Source: Natribaculum luteum (lineage in GTDB: Archaea > Halobacteriota > Halobacteria > Halobacteriales > Natrialbaceae). From it: a stretch of 64,000 nt of DNA. Every line of letters starts with the position of its first letter. Positions within the stretch are counted from its first letter, which is position 1. The notes under the pieces were generated by a model. That model had not been told where the DNA came from and made no database searches. It saw only the letters and a program-made list of their open reading frames with translations. The stretch covers positions 2,232,001 through 2,296,000 of the forward strand of contig NZ_CP095397.1 of the NCBI RefSeq assembly GCF_023008545.1, written 5' to 3'. Both the position numbers and the translations under genes were made by a program. This document shows, one piece after another, positions 45,611 to 54,940 of this stretch.

Positions 45611-47050
45611 TCAGCTGTCGGTCGTCGTGACCGTCGACTCGACCTCGTCAGCGTCGACCTCGTCGACGATCGCACGCTTCCACGTACCGCGGGTGAACCA
45701 CGCGATCGCAGCGAGCGCTCCCACGACGTCGCCGACGACCATTCCGATCCAGATGCCGGTCGTCCCCCACCCGGCAGTGAAGACGAGGTAGTAGGTTGCG
45801 GGGACGCGGGCGACCCAGAGCGTGACGACCGAAAACAAAAGCGCCGTCTTCGTGTTTCCGGCACCGCGGAACGCACCGAGGATTACCTGCAGGACGCCCA
45901 TGAACACGAACATCGTGGCGACGACCTGCAGGTACGTGCTCCCGTAGGCGATGGTCTCCGCGACGCCGTCTGCGTCGGCGGTCACGAAGACGCCGACGAT
46001 CGGTTCCGGGAAGAGAAAGGCGATCGTCCCCGCCACGAGCATGATCGCCGCGATGGTGCCCGCGGCGAGCCACGCCGCTCGCTCCGCGCGCTCGGGTTTT
46101 CCCGCGCCGAGGTTCTGCCCGACGACCGTATCCGTCGCCTGTCCCATCCCCATCGCCGGGAGGAACGCAAGCGAGATGAGCCGGTTGCCCAGGCCGTAGG
46201 CCGCCACGACCGTCGGCGGGAACGTCGAGACCATCGCCGTCATCGTGATCATCGCCAGCGAACTCATCGACTGCTCGAGCGCGGTCGGCACGCCCAGTCG
46301 CGTGATCTCGCTGACGTACTCGAGTCGCGGCACGAGCGCGCTTCGGTCGACGGCGGGGCCGGCGTCCGTGTAGAACAACACGTAGAAGCCGATGGCCGTC
46401 GCGACCAGCCTCGAGAAGACGGTCGCGACGGCGGCACCCTGGATCTCGAGGCGGGGGAACGGGCCGACGCCGAAGATCAGCAATGGGTCGAGCGCGAGGT
46501 TGAGGAAGACGCTGATGGCCATCACGCGCATCGGCGCGCGAGTGCTCCCGTAGCCCCGCATGAGCGAGACGAAGACGAAGAAGCCAAACAGCGCGGGCAT
46601 GCCGAGGAAGAACACGCGCATGTAGTCGGCGGCGAGCGGCACGACCACGGCCTGCGTCTCGGGATCGGCGGGCAAGAGATCGAGCATTCGATCGGTCACG
46701 ACGTAACCGAGCACGCCGAGAGCCGTCGCGACGAGCGTGATGAACGAGAGCGTCTGGCCGGCGATCACCCCGCTTTCGTCGCTGTCCGCGCCGGTGTGCT
46801 GGGCGATCAGGATCGCCCCCGCCGCAGTGAAACCGCCACCGACCGAGATCAACAGGAAGATGAGCGGAAACGCGAGGCTCAACGCGCCGACGGCGTCGGG
46901 CGAGAGCGCACCGAGCCAGAACGTGTCGCCGACGTTGTAGGCGACCTGCAACAGCTGGATCACGACGAGCGGCCACGCCAGCCGAAACATCGGCCGGACG
47001 AGTTCCCCGTCCGTGAGGTCGCTGCCGCTCGCTTCTGGCTCGGCGTCCAT
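45611..47050 (-). CDS. MATE-family multidrug/cation exporter
   Basis: This 479-residue membrane protein has twelve hydrophobic segments and starts at MDAEPEASGSDLTDGELVRP. An N-lobe begins with MFRLAWPLVVIQLLQVAYN and DTFWLGALSPDAVGA, and a C-lobe repeat starts around GVPTALEQSMSSLAMI; this two-fold repeat is the MATE architecture. It exports cationic drugs or metabolites in exchange for Na+ or H+. An open frame continues 82 codons upstream but is not haloarchaeal MATE sequence. Confidence 0.93.
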   Translation of the reverse strand: MDAEPEASGSDLTDGELVRPMFRLAWPLVVIQLLQVAYNVGDTFWLGALSPDAVGALSLAFPLIFLLISVGGGFTAAGAILIAQHTGADSDESGVIAGQTLSFITLVATALGVLGYVVTDRMLDLLPADPETQAVVVPLAADYMRVFFLGMPALFGFFVFVSLMRGYGSTRAPMRVMAISVFLNLALDPLLIFGVGPFPRLEIQGAAVATVFSRLVATAIGFYVLFYTDAGPAVDRSALVPRLEYVSEITRLGVPTALEQSMSSLAMITMTAMVSTFPPTVVAAYGLGNRLISLAFLPAMGMGQATDTVVGQNLGAGKPERAERAAWLAAGTIAAIMLVAGTIAFLFPEPIVGVFVTADADGVAETIAYGSTYLQVVATMFVFMGVLQVILGAFRGAGNTKTALLFSVVTLWVARVPATYYLVFTAGWGTTGIWIGMVVGDVVGALAAIAWFTRGTWKRAIVDEVDADEVESTVTTTDS

Positions 47051-47348
47051 TACGAATCGAAATAGCGCTCCGGATATTTGAACTCTCGTAGCCCTTGATA
47101 CCATGTGACACAGAGGTTCGACTCGAGTGACGACCTCGCCCGGAACGTCTCGTGTTCTGACGTGTTCGAGGATCGGTACGTCGACGGCAGCCTCGATCCA
47201 CGCGATACGCGTCCACCGTGCTCCGATTTCGGCCGATCGACGAACCGGCCGACCGAGTCGAACCCGCGTCGCGCTGACAGTCACTCGCTCCAGCATACCT
47301 ACTAGCTTTGGCGTGAAGATTGTATTCGGCCTCGAGTAAGTACTGTCT
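47051..47348. other. Divergent intergenic region, MATE and wHTH genes
   Basis: These 298 bp hold both promoters; an AT-rich patch lies at about 47312-47330 (AGATTGTATTCGG). I see no credible gene. Confidence 0.4.
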
Positions 47349-47756
47349 ATGATGAGGCCAGACCTGGACGCCGTGTTTACGCTCCTGGCGAACCCGCGTC
47401 GTCGGTTACTCCTCTCGCACTTTCTCGAGAGCGACTACGGGAACGTCGAGACGCTGTCCCGCCACATCGCTGCCAGAGAGCAAGACGCCCACCCGAGAGC
47501 GGTGAGCGAAGACGACCGCACGGAGGTCGCCGTCTCGCTGGTTCACGACCACCTGCCCCGCCTCGCCGACCACGGTGTCGTCGACTACGACGCCCGGAGC
47601 GGCGACGTCGTGACGGCAGCGGGGTTCGACGAGGTGCAACCGTTCGTCGAGCAGGCGTATGCGGCCACGCACACGAGGACGACACCGGAGCAATCGCTCC
47701 TGTCGTTTCTCTACAGCAAGCCGCCCGAAGAGCCGTACCTCCTCGAGGACGGGTGA
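47349..47756 (+). CDS. Winged-helix protein (DUF7344-like)
   Basis: This 135-residue protein begins MMRPDLDAVFTLLANPRRRLLLSHFLES, the pattern of haloarchaeal winged-helix proteins often found beside transporters and surface proteins. The second helix-turn-helix and wing are EVAVSLVHDHLPRLADHGVVDYD. A regulatory role is likely; it is divergent from the MATE exporter and could control it. The stop codon lies in a 17-bp tandem repeat. Confidence 0.82.
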   Translation: MMRPDLDAVFTLLANPRRRLLLSHFLESDYGNVETLSRHIAAREQDAHPRAVSEDDRTEVAVSLVHDHLPRLADHGVVDYDARSGDVVTAAGFDEVQPFVEQAYAATHTRTTPEQSLLSFLYSKPPEEPYLLEDG

Positions 47757-47796
47757 AACGCCAGGACGGGTGAAACGCCAGGACGATCGAAACGCC
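47747..47796 (+). repeat. 17-bp tandem repeat across a stop codon
   Basis: GGACGGGTGAAACGCCA occurs twice exactly (47747-47763, 47764-47780), then once with changes (47781-47796). The first copy contains the stop TGA of the winged-helix gene. Confidence 0.8.
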
Positions 47797-47803
47797 GTCC
47801 GAA

Positions 47804-48733
47804 CTAGTCGGCGATCGCCTCGCTGGGCTCTGCGTCCACCGTCACTTCCTGAACCCAGAGGTCGCCGAACAGGTCGTCCTGCTCGAGGCGGACCCGGCCC
47901 CGGTGGGCGAGAAAGAGCAACGCGAGATACGTCATCACGCGCGAGCCGCCGACCTGGTCGATCTCGGCGTACAGCACCTCGTCACGTCCCTCCTCGTAGT
48001 GAGCCTCGAGTTCCGCCTCGACGTCGTCGATGATGGCCTCGATGTCCTCCTCGTGGGCCGTGTGGGTGACGTCGTCGGCGGTCGGCTCGTCGTCGACGCG
48101 GAAGTCGTCGCCGGAGTGGTAACTCAGCTCCTGGACGCCCCGGTCGAATCCGCTCGGTGAGTCGCTCGTGTCGTAGCTGCGCGACTCCTTCCACCACGTT
48201 CCACGCTCCGCGTCGCGAAGCTCTCTCACCAGTTCGTCGAGCGTCTCTGGCTTCCCGCGGGCGTGTTTGCGCTCGAGGCGGCGTTCCATCTCGGCCTCGA
48301 GGTTCTCGACGGGATCGAAGCCGGGATCGAAGTCGCTCTCGTCCGCGTCGTCGGCAAAGGGCGCTTCCCACGGCGGTAGCTCCTCCTCGTCGGGCTCGTC
48401 GGCGGCGAACAGCTCGTCGCTTTTCATCCGCAGGAGGACGCTCGCGTAGAACAGCGCCCGCCCCGAGGTGCGCAGGTCGGCCTCGTCCAACGCCTCGAGG
48501 AACTTGTCCGTGACCCGGACGACGTCGATGTCCCAGGGGTCGATCTCGCCGTCTTTCGCGAGCTGGACGAGGAGTTCGACGGGTTCGACCTCGTCGTCCT
48601 CGTCGTCCTCGTCGTCCGACTCGTCTGCTCGCTCGTCGTCGACGAACTCGAGCGTCGTCCCGTCCTCGCCCGGCGGCTCCCTGTCCTCGTGGCCGACGAT
48701 GTTCAGGGGGACGTCGTCGCCACCGTCAGTCAT
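47804..48733 (-). CDS. scpA: Segregation and condensation protein ScpA
   Basis: This 309-residue kleisin subunit bridges SMC heads. The EPVELLVQLAKDGEIDPWDIDVVRVTDKF segment is the ScpA N-terminal SMC-binding motif. SGRALFYASVLLRMKSDELF follows, and the C-terminal winged helix is GSRVMTYLALLFLAHRGRVRLEQ. Long acidic linkers and an acidic N-terminus are haloarchaeal features. It overlaps the smc stop region by 8 bp (48726-48733), so the two are coupled. Confidence 0.93.
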   Translation of the reverse strand: MTDGGDDVPLNIVGHEDREPPGEDGTTLEFVDDERADESDDEDDEDDEVEPVELLVQLAKDGEIDPWDIDVVRVTDKFLEALDEADLRTSGRALFYASVLLRMKSDELFAADEPDEEELPPWEAPFADDADESDFDPGFDPVENLEAEMERRLERKHARGKPETLDELVRELRDAERGTWWKESRSYDTSDSPSGFDRGVQELSYHSGDDFRVDDEPTADDVTHTAHEEDIEAIIDDVEAELEAHYEEGRDEVLYAEIDQVGGSRVMTYLALLFLAHRGRVRLEQDDLFGDLWVQEVTVDAEPSEAIAD

Positions 48734-51700
48734 CCGCCGGCACCCCCTCGCTGCTCAGGTCGATTCCCGTCACGGCAGAGACGTTGTCCTGTTGCATCGT
48801 CACGCCGATCGCCCGCTCCGAGCGATCGAGCATCGCAGAGCGGTGTGAGACGACGACGAACTGGGCGTCGCCCGCCAGTTCGTCGACCATCTTGCCGACG
48901 CGCTCGGCGTTGACCGCGTCGAGGAAGGCGTCGACCTCGTCTAGCGCGTAGAACGGTGCCGGGTTGTGACGCTGGATGGCGAAGATGAAGGCCAGCGCGG
49001 TCAGGGACTTCTCGCCGCCCGACATCGCGTCGAGTCGCTGGATCGGTTTGTCACCCGGCTGGGCTTTCATCGTCAGCCCGCCGTCGAACGGATCGTCCTC
49101 GTTCTCGAGGTGCAACGTCCCCGTCCCCTCCGAGAGCTTCTCGAAGATCTCCTGGAAGTGGGCGTTGATCGCCTCGTAGGCGTCCATGAACGTCTGTTTT
49201 TTCTGGGCCTCGTACTGCTCGATGCGCTCACGAATCCCCTCCGCTTCCTCGACTAACGTCTCTTTCCCGTCCTCGAGTTCCTCGAGGTCGGCGCGGACGT
49301 CGTCGTACTCGTCGATCGCGAGCATGTTCACCGGCTCCAGCGCCTCCATGTCCGCCTCGAGCAACTCGACCATCTCGACGACCGTGTCGTGGTCGGGGAC
49401 TTCCTCGGGATCGTACTCGCCGACCTCGTCCTCGAGCGCGTCGATCTCCCACTCGAGGTTCTCGGCGCGCTCGCGTGCGGACTCGAGTTTGCTCTCCGTG
49501 GCGTTGACGCGATCCTGTTGCTGGTCGCGGTCGGTTCTCGCCGTCGAGAGCTCCTCTTTGAGCTCCGTCCGCTCGGCTTTCAGCTCCGTCAACTCCTCCT
49601 CGAGGTCTTCGACGGCCGCGCGTTTCTCTTCCAGGACCTCGCGTTTCGCCGCGATCGACTCCTCGCAGTCGTCGATCCGTTCTTCGTACTCGGCCTTGCG
49701 ATTCTGGGCCGTCTCGATCTCCTCGTGGAGGTCCTCGATGGCGTCTTCGGCGTACTGCTTCTCGAGTTCGAGTTCGTTGAGCCGGCCGTCGAGGTCGTCG
49801 ATCTTCTCCTCGCGTTCGTCGATTTCCGCTTCGATCTCCTCGATCTCGGCTGTGAGTTCGGGAATCTTCGAGTCCGCGAGTTCGCGCTCCAGGTCGTCGA
49901 TCGCGGCCTCGATCTCCTCGATCTCGTCCCCTTTCGCCTCGATCTTCGTCGAGATCTCCGTCATCCGCTCGTCGACCGACTCGCGCTCTTCCTGGAGTTC
50001 CTCGAGGTCGTCCTCGAGCGATTCGATCTCCGCCTCGATCTGCTCGCGTTTCTCCTCGAGTTTCTCGATCTCGGCTTCGATCGACCGCACCTCGTCGGCG
50101 GCGGCCGTCTTGCGGTCTCTGGCGTCGTCCAGCCGCGTCTCGACGTCTCGAATGTCGCTTTTTAGCGAGTCACGCTGATCTTGCAGGCCGGTGATCTGCT
50201 CGGCGACCCGCTCGAGTTGGCCTTTCCCGCTCTGGGTAAAGGAGTAGCGCGACCCCTTCCGCGAGCCGCCGGTCATCGCGCCGCTTTTCTCGACGAGGTC
50301 GCCGTCGAGGGTGACCATGCGGTAGTCGCCCATGTACGCCCGGGCGGTCTCGATGTCCTCGACGACGAGGGTGTCCCCGAGGACGTACGAGAAGACGCCC
50401 GCGTACTGGGGGTCGAACTCGACGAGGTCGTACGCGAAGCCGACGACGCCGGGGTCCGACGGCGCCGACGGCAGCCGTCGCTCGCTCATCTTCGTGATCG
50501 GGAGAAAGGTCGCTCGACCCGCGTTGCGCGACTTGAGGTACTCGATACACTGCTGGCCGATCACGTCGTCGTCGACGACGACGTTCGCCAGCCGTCCGCC
50601 CGCCGCGGTCTCGCAGGCGACGGCGTACTCCCCGGAGACGCTGCCCAGCTGGGCGACCGCACCGTGGACGCCGTCGATCCCCGAGTTGAGGATCGTCGTC
50701 ACCGCCCGACCGAACGAGGAGTCGCCGCTCTCGCCCGCGTTCGCCTCGAGTTCGGCGTACTCGGCCTGCTTCGCCTGCAACTCGTCGTCGACGTCGTCGA
50801 GGTCGTCTTGCAGGCGACGTTTCTCGCGTTTGAGGTCCTCGACGACTTCGGCGATGTTCTCCCGGTTCGCCTCGGCCTTCTGTCGTTCGCGTTCCAGGTC
50901 GGCGCGTTCGTCCTCGAGTTCCGGTACCTGTGTGCGTTTCTCCTCGATCGTCGCCTCCGTCTCGTCGATCGCGTTCGACCGTCGTCGAGCCTCGTCGAGC
51001 AGGCGGTCCTGTTCGCGCTGGAGATCGTTTTTCGCCGTCTTCGCCTCCTCGAGTTCCTCCTTGCGCGCTGCGAGGTCGGCTTTCACCTCGTCGTACTCGG
51101 TGTCGACCGCGTCGATCTCCTCGTGGAGCTCCTCGAGTGTGCCCTCCCGCTGCTGAATCTCCGCTTTGACAGAGGCCTTCTCGAGTTTGATCTCGCGCAT
51201 CTCACCTTCGAGATCGTCGACCTGCTCCTGTTTGCGGTCGATCTGGACGAACGCCTCCCGGCGGTTCGATTCGGCCTCCTCGATCTGAGCTTCGGCCGTC
51301 TCGATGCGATCCTCGAGTCTGGAGATGTCGCCTTTGACCTCCTCGATCTCGCTTTTGATCCGGAGCTGTTCGTCCTCGCCTTTGCGCTCGATCTCGGCGT
51401 TTAAATCCTCGAGGTCTTCCTGCAGGCGGACGACTTTCCCCTGCCGTTCGTCGAGGACGCGCTGGAGGTCCGCGAGTTCGTCCTCGAGTCGGTCGATCCG
51501 TCCGTCGACCCGCTCCAGTTCGTCGCGTTTCTCCTCGAGTTCGCTCGCTTTCAGGTAGCCCTCGTACTCCTCTTTCTCGCGGCGCAGTCGCCGGTACCGC
51601 ATCGCCGTCCGGCGTTCGTCCTCGAGTTGGGCCAGCCGCTCGCGTTTCTCCTCGATGCGCAGGGTCGCCTCCTCGATCCGGTCTTCGACGACCTCGAGTT

Positions 51701-52298
51701 CCTCGAAGGCGTCTTCCTTTTTCGCGTCGAACTCCGCCACGCCGGCGATCTCGTCGATGATCCCCCGGCGGGCGTGGGGCGTCATGTTGATGATCTCGGT
51801 GACGTCGCCCTGCATGACGACGTTGTACCCCTCGGGCGTGACGCCGGCCTGGGCGAGCAGGTCCTGGATGTCAGAGAGATTGACCGAGCGATCGTTGAGG
51901 TAGTAGTAGGAGTAGTAGTTGTCCTCGGTCTCTTTGACCCGCCGGCGGATCCTGATCTCGTCGACGTCGCCGACGTCGTCGCTGCCGGCGGCGTTGACGA
52001 CCTGCGAGCGCTCGAGCGTGCGATCCGCGTTGTCGAGAACGACCTCGACGACGGCCTCGTTCGGCCCGCTCGTCTCCGCGCCGTCCTCGTGACCGGGGTT
52101 GTAGATGAGGTCCGTCAGCTTCTCCGCGCGGATGCCACGAGTCCGGGCGAGTCCGAGCGCGAAGAGGACGGCGTCGATGATGTTCGACTTTCCGGAGCCG
52201 TTCGGTCCGGTGACGACGGTGAAGTCCTCGTAAAACGGGATCCGCGTCTTCCGGCCGAAGCTCTTGAAGTCGTCTAAGACGAGTGCCTTGATGTGCAT
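48726..52298 (-). CDS. smc: Chromosome segregation ATPase SMC
   Basis: This 1190-residue condensin ATPase starts at MHIKALVLDDFKSFG. Walker A is GPNGSGKSN, the hinge domain lies at about residues 520-650 (GEYAVACETAAGGRLANVV), and two coiled-coil arms rich in EEIEEIE-type heptads flank it. The signature is MSGGEKSLTALAFIFAIQ and Walker B is FYALDEVDAFLDAVN. It compacts and separates chromosomes with ScpA, encoded next in the operon. The ATG at 52331 adds only 11 residues of non-family sequence and is not used. Confidence 0.97.
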   Translation of the reverse strand: MHIKALVLDDFKSFGRKTRIPFYEDFTVVTGPNGSGKSNIIDAVLFALGLARTRGIRAEKLTDLIYNPGHEDGAETSGPNEAVVEVVLDNADRTLERSQVVNAAGSDDVGDVDEIRIRRRVKETEDNYYSYYYLNDRSVNLSDIQDLLAQAGVTPEGYNVVMQGDVTEIINMTPHARRGIIDEIAGVAEFDAKKEDAFEELEVVEDRIEEATLRIEEKRERLAQLEDERRTAMRYRRLRREKEEYEGYLKASELEEKRDELERVDGRIDRLEDELADLQRVLDERQGKVVRLQEDLEDLNAEIERKGEDEQLRIKSEIEEVKGDISRLEDRIETAEAQIEEAESNRREAFVQIDRKQEQVDDLEGEMREIKLEKASVKAEIQQREGTLEELHEEIDAVDTEYDEVKADLAARKEELEEAKTAKNDLQREQDRLLDEARRRSNAIDETEATIEEKRTQVPELEDERADLERERQKAEANRENIAEVVEDLKREKRRLQDDLDDVDDELQAKQAEYAELEANAGESGDSSFGRAVTTILNSGIDGVHGAVAQLGSVSGEYAVACETAAGGRLANVVVDDDVIGQQCIEYLKSRNAGRATFLPITKMSERRLPSAPSDPGVVGFAYDLVEFDPQYAGVFSYVLGDTLVVEDIETARAYMGDYRMVTLDGDLVEKSGAMTGGSRKGSRYSFTQSGKGQLERVAEQITGLQDQRDSLKSDIRDVETRLDDARDRKTAAADEVRSIEAEIEKLEEKREQIEAEIESLEDDLEELQEERESVDERMTEISTKIEAKGDEIEEIEAAIDDLERELADSKIPELTAEIEEIEAEIDEREEKIDDLDGRLNELELEKQYAEDAIEDLHEEIETAQNRKAEYEERIDDCEESIAAKREVLEEKRAAVEDLEEELTELKAERTELKEELSTARTDRDQQQDRVNATESKLESARERAENLEWEIDALEDEVGEYDPEEVPDHDTVVEMVELLEADMEALEPVNMLAIDEYDDVRADLEELEDGKETLVEEAEGIRERIEQYEAQKKQTFMDAYEAINAHFQEIFEKLSEGTGTLHLENEDDPFDGGLTMKAQPGDKPIQRLDAMSGGEKSLTALAFIFAIQRHNPAPFYALDEVDAFLDAVNAERVGKMVDELAGDAQFVVVSHRSAMLDRSERAIGVTMQQDNVSAVTGIDLSSEGVPADD

Positions 52299-52349
52299 CT
52301 TCTCCTCCAGATCCGTCGGCCGACGGCGCACCGTCGGAAACGCCGCGTC

Positions 52350-52637
52350 TTATGCGACGATGATGTCGTCGGTACCTGAGTCTTCCGCTTCGTCGTCGGA
52401 TTCCTCGGTCGCTTCGGCTGCCGCTTCCTCGATCTCGTCGGGTTGTGCCTCGGGCGTCTCCTCGCTGTCCTCGTCGGTCCGTCGGTTGGGGACACGCGTG
52501 GGGGTCTCGGTGTCGAGCTCGGCTTCGAGGACGCGAATTCGTTCCTTTGCCTCGACGAGCTCTTCGGTCAGCCCCTCGACCGTCGACTCGAGTTCCGCCA
52601 CGGCCGTCTCGAGCTTCTCGACGCGATTTTTCGACAT
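52350..52637 (-). CDS. Short coiled-coil acidic protein upstream of smc
   Basis: This 95-residue protein has an N-terminal coiled coil of about 45 residues with heptads (VEKLETAVAELESTVEGLTEEL) and a disordered acidic tail ending DIIVA. It resembles a small haloarchaeal family conserved next to smc. It is the first gene in the smc/scpA operon, with 51 bp between. A role as an SMC-associated factor is inferred only from position. Confidence 0.85.
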   Translation of the reverse strand: MSKNRVEKLETAVAELESTVEGLTEELVEAKERIRVLEAELDTETPTRVPNRRTDEDSEETPEAQPDEIEEAAAEATEESDDEAEDSGTDDIIVA

Positions 52638-52872
52638 ACCTACTAGGGTCCCGTCGCGACACTTAAACGTACGTCAGACAAAGATATTCGTTCTGGTAGA
52701 TCCGTTCGGCGTCTCGAGTGTCGCAGGTCGGCGGTCTCAGTCGTTGGACGAGGCGTCCGTCGCCGTGTGAACGAGTTAATACGCCCGTCAGCGTACCCTC
52801 GAGGGGGCGAGTACACAGCGCGCCAGTATTTTCGCACGTGTAGCCGCTCCAGAGCGACGAGGGTGAAACATC

Positions 52873-53349
52873 GTGACTCCGAAGACACAGACAAAACCGC
52901 TGGCCGTCGACGTTCACCGGTTCGATGGGGTCGACGTCTGGCAGGACGGTGACGAGCGCGCGCGGATCCGCGGCTACTTCCCGCTCTCGCCAGGGACGCC
53001 CAACGCAGGCGACGTCTCGGGCGAGGACCTGATGATCGTCAGCATAGAGATCGAATCCGGCAACTACCTTCCGACTCACCGGGACAGCAACGAAGAACTG
53101 CTGCTCGTGACCGAGGGGGCCGTCGAGGCGACCGTCGGCGACGAGACGGTCGGGCTCTCGAGTGGCGAGTGTACGATCGTCCCGAAAATGGAACCACACG
53201 GTCTCCGAAACGTCGGCGACGACACCGCTCGAGTCGTCGGGTTCTTCCCGAACGACGAACTGACCGCGACGTTCGACGCGCCGCTGTTTCCGTTCGAATC
53301 GAGCGTGGTGACCATCGGCGGCGAGACGGACGACCCCGAAACCGAGTGA
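52873..53349 (+). CDS. Cupin-domain protein
   Basis: This 158-residue beta-barrel protein has cupin motif 1 in YLPTHRDSNEELLLVTEG and motif 2 in GECTIVPKMEPHGLRN, which supply metal-binding histidines and glutamate. It starts with GTG. Such proteins act as isomerases, dioxygenases or sensors. No neighbour reveals a pathway. Gene placement is divergent from the smc operon. Confidence 0.88.
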   Translation: MTPKTQTKPLAVDVHRFDGVDVWQDGDERARIRGYFPLSPGTPNAGDVSGEDLMIVSIEIESGNYLPTHRDSNEELLLVTEGAVEATVGDETVGLSSGECTIVPKMEPHGLRNVGDDTARVVGFFPNDELTATFDAPLFPFESSVVTIGGETDDPETE

Positions 53350-53488
53350 CTGCGTCGGGCCGAACGGCTTGCACATCGCGCTTCGAGCGATCCGTTTCGT
53401 CTCCCGTCCACGAACCGCCTCGAATTTTTCGTCCCGCTGTTAACATGTTCACGCCCACTTACTTGTCGTGATAGTCTCTCTCAAACGT

Positions 53489-53527
53489 ATGGGCAGCAAG
53501 CCACAAGACGGTGTTTCTGACAGATGA
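53489..53527 (+). other. 12-codon upstream open frame coupled to livJ-like gene
   Basis: ATG GGC AGC AAG .. AGA TGA encodes MGSKPQDGVSDR and its TGA overlaps the ATG of the substrate-binding protein gene (ATGA at 53524). This could couple translation or be chance. Confidence 0.35.
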
Positions 53528-54858
53528 CAGAACGAACACCATCGAGTTCGAACGATACGGGAGGAATCGACAGACGAGACGCGCTGAAACTGGTTGGCGG
53601 TTCGACGCTCGCCGTCGCACTCGCGGGGTGTACCGCGCTCATCGGTGACGAGTCGGACGACTCCACCGAGGACGCCGACGTCCCGGACGAACCGATCGAG
53701 GCGGGACTCCAGACGTTCACCGAGGGTGCACCGGCGGTTCTCGGTCTCCAGGCACAGTACGGTGCGGAGACGGCGGTCCGTCGCATCAACGACGACGGCG
53801 GCGTCGCCGGCCGAGAGATCGACCTCGACGTCGTCAACGAGGGGGACGAGCACATCCAGAACTACCGGCGGTTCGTCGACGAGGGAAAGGACGTCACCTT
53901 CGGTCCGATCTCGAGCGGCGGTCACGAGGCGATGGTGCCCGAGATCGAGGATCGAGGCGTCGTCAACGTCGCGACCGACGGCACCGTGACGACGCTGTAC
54001 GAGGAGAGTTTCCCGGACGCCACCTACTCGTTCCGGTTCCAGAACCACGACGTGATGGAGGCGCTGGCCGCCGTCAACCAGGCCGTCGAGGTCCTCGGTG
54101 CCGACTCCATCGACACGTACGCCGGGATCAACCCGAACTACGCGTTCGGCCAGGACGAGATGGCCCTCTTCTCGAGCGGGATCGAGAAACTCACCGGCGC
54201 AGAAGAGGTCTACAGCGGCTTCCCGGAGCTGGGAGCCGACGACATGTCGGCACACGTCACCGAGGTCAACGGCACGGAACCGGACGTGGTCTTCTCGAGT
54301 TGCTGGGGTGGCGACGCGACGCTGTTGCTCGAGCAGGCGCACGCAAACGGCATGTTCGACAGCACGGACCTGCTCGTCGGACCCGTCCTGTACGGCTCCG
54401 CGAACGACCTGAGCGCGGACCTCGTCGACGGACCGATCTACTCGGGGTCGCGCAACTTCTACTGGGACGAACCGGGTACCGATCGGTGGACTCCCGCTGC
54501 GGACCTGGTGTCGGAGGTCCAGTCGGAGTACGACGTCGTCCCGACCGCCCACTTCATGAGCGGCTACGGTGCGGTGACCGCGTGGGCGACGGCCGCCGAG
54601 AAGGCGGTCGACATCTTGGGTCGGTGGCCCGAGCAGGACGAAATCGCGGCCATCCTCGAGGGACACGGTTTCTTCACGCCGGCCGGCTACCACACCATCG
54701 GGGCGGACCACCAGGGATACTCGAACGCCCACTTCGGCGAACTGGGCTGGTCGGACGAGTACGATGCGGCGATCCTCGAGAACGTCAACGTCTTCGCGCC
54801 CGAAGACGTGTCGCCGCCGCCGGGAACGGTCTCCGGCGACTGGATCGACACGTGGTGA
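53524..54858 (+). CDS. Branched-chain amino-acid-type ABC transporter substrate-binding lipoprotein
   Basis: This 444-residue extracellular binding protein of the LivJ type begins with a Tat lipoprotein signal: DRRDALKLVGGSTLAVALAGC, where the last cysteine is the lipid anchor. GLQTFTEGAPAVLG and the GPISSGGHEAMVPEIE loop match the family's periplasmic-binding fold I. It captures branched or aromatic amino acids, amides, urea or related acids. It is the first gene of a five-gene importer operon. Confidence 0.93.
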   Translation: MTERTPSSSNDTGGIDRRDALKLVGGSTLAVALAGCTALIGDESDDSTEDADVPDEPIEAGLQTFTEGAPAVLGLQAQYGAETAVRRINDDGGVAGREIDLDVVNEGDEHIQNYRRFVDEGKDVTFGPISSGGHEAMVPEIEDRGVVNVATDGTVTTLYEESFPDATYSFRFQNHDVMEALAAVNQAVEVLGADSIDTYAGINPNYAFGQDEMALFSSGIEKLTGAEEVYSGFPELGADDMSAHVTEVNGTEPDVVFSSCWGGDATLLLEQAHANGMFDSTDLLVGPVLYGSANDLSADLVDGPIYSGSRNFYWDEPGTDRWTPAADLVSEVQSEYDVVPTAHFMSGYGAVTAWATAAEKAVDILGRWPEQDEIAAILEGHGFFTPAGYHTIGADHQGYSNAHFGELGWSDEYDAAILENVNVFAPEDVSPPPGTVSGDWIDTW

Positions 54859-54940
54859 GTCGAGACGCCGTCGCCGCACAAATGACAACGAAACTTCAAT
54901 ATGTGGCTCGAGACAGCCCCGCTGATGGGACCTGACATCC

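Noticed and set aside
47105-47305. 66-codon frame in the MATE upstream region
   Set aside because: Non-haloarchaeal composition and no start signal; region needed for promoters.
50181-51404. 407-codon frame inside smc on the other strand
   Set aside because: Leu/Val/Arg/Asp pattern is the reverse image of the coiled coil.
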